Notes under the pieces: generated by a model | Databases searched by the model: none | Told to the model about the DNA's origin: nothing | Seen by the model: the letters and a program-made list of their open reading frames with translations, nothing else | Translations under genes and position numbers: made by a program | Shown: piece by piece, positions 5,362 through 5,396 of the stretch | Position numbering within the stretch: the stretch's first letter is position 1 | Layout of the letters: each line of letters starts with the position of its first letter | DNA from: PCC-7336 sp039817825 | GTDB lineage: Bacteria > Cyanobacteriota > Cyanobacteriia > Thermostichales > PCC-7336 | Length of the DNA stretch: 5,396 nucleotides | Direction of reading: 5' to 3' | Assembly: GCA_039817825.1 (NCBI GenBank) | Contig: JBCBVA010000172.1 | Span: 1 to 5,396 of the forward strand

Positions 5362-5396
5362 ATTCTTGGCAGAGAATGACTGCCAAGAATAAAAAG
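5356..5396. repeat. Perfect inverted repeat with 17-bp arms at the window edge
   Basis: CTTTTTATTCTTGGCAG (5356-5372) and its exact complement CTGCCAAGAATAAAAAG (5380-5396) flank a seven-base spacer AGAATGA. The left arm begins with the T-tract of the fabI terminator, so the two structures share bases. On both strands the T-run comes before the GC part of the stem, the reverse of an intrinsic terminator, so this is not simply a second terminator. The repeat may continue beyond the window. Confidence 0.85.

Noticed and set aside
1..5396. CRISPR array, tRNA or rRNA gene, insertion sequence, prophage, or a new defence or mobile system
   Set aside because: No repeat-spacer pattern, tRNA-like cloverleaf, transposase, integrase or terminal repeats around a gene were seen; all five genes belong to well-known families.

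Overview
The window looks like ordinary chromosomal DNA from a cyanobacterium. The main nucleotide evidence is eight exact copies of the HIP1 octamer GCGATCGC in 5.4 kb, where about 0.08 would be expected by chance at equal base frequencies. The genes fit too: a TerC-family membrane protein, LarB, fused CoaBC, a short-form (class I) IlvC and a FabI. I cannot name the species from this window.

Layout: positions 1-67 are the 3' flank of the first gene. A terC-family gene (68-892) and larB (1044-about 1838) both lie on the minus strand, so larB is upstream of terC across a 151-bp gap. A divergent control region of about 177 bp (1839-2015) separates larB from the plus-strand genes. It holds a perfect 17-bp tandem duplication and a pair of near-identical 14/15-bp direct repeats. 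The plus strand then carries coaBC (2016-3254), a 67-bp gap with a good sigma-70-like promoter, ilvC (3322-4317), a 183-bp gap with inverted repeats, and fabI (4501-5277). A strong intrinsic terminator follows, and its T-tract also begins a 17-bp-arm perfect palindrome that ends exactly at the window edge.

The genes are core metabolism plus metal handling. CoaBC makes 4'-phosphopantetheine for coenzyme A and, indirectly, for the acyl carrier protein whose enoyl thioesters FabI reduces. IlvC makes branched-chain amino acid precursors. LarB starts synthesis of the nickel-pincer nucleotide cofactor. The TerC-like protein is probably a metal (perhaps manganese) exporter. Each plus-strand gene has its own leader, so these look like neighbouring single transcription units more than one tight operon.

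I found no RNA gene, CRISPR array, insertion sequence, phage gene or recognisable new multi-gene system. The points worth a second look are small: repeats in the larB/coaBC control region, the start codon of larB, structured intergenic DNA, and the compound structure at the right end.
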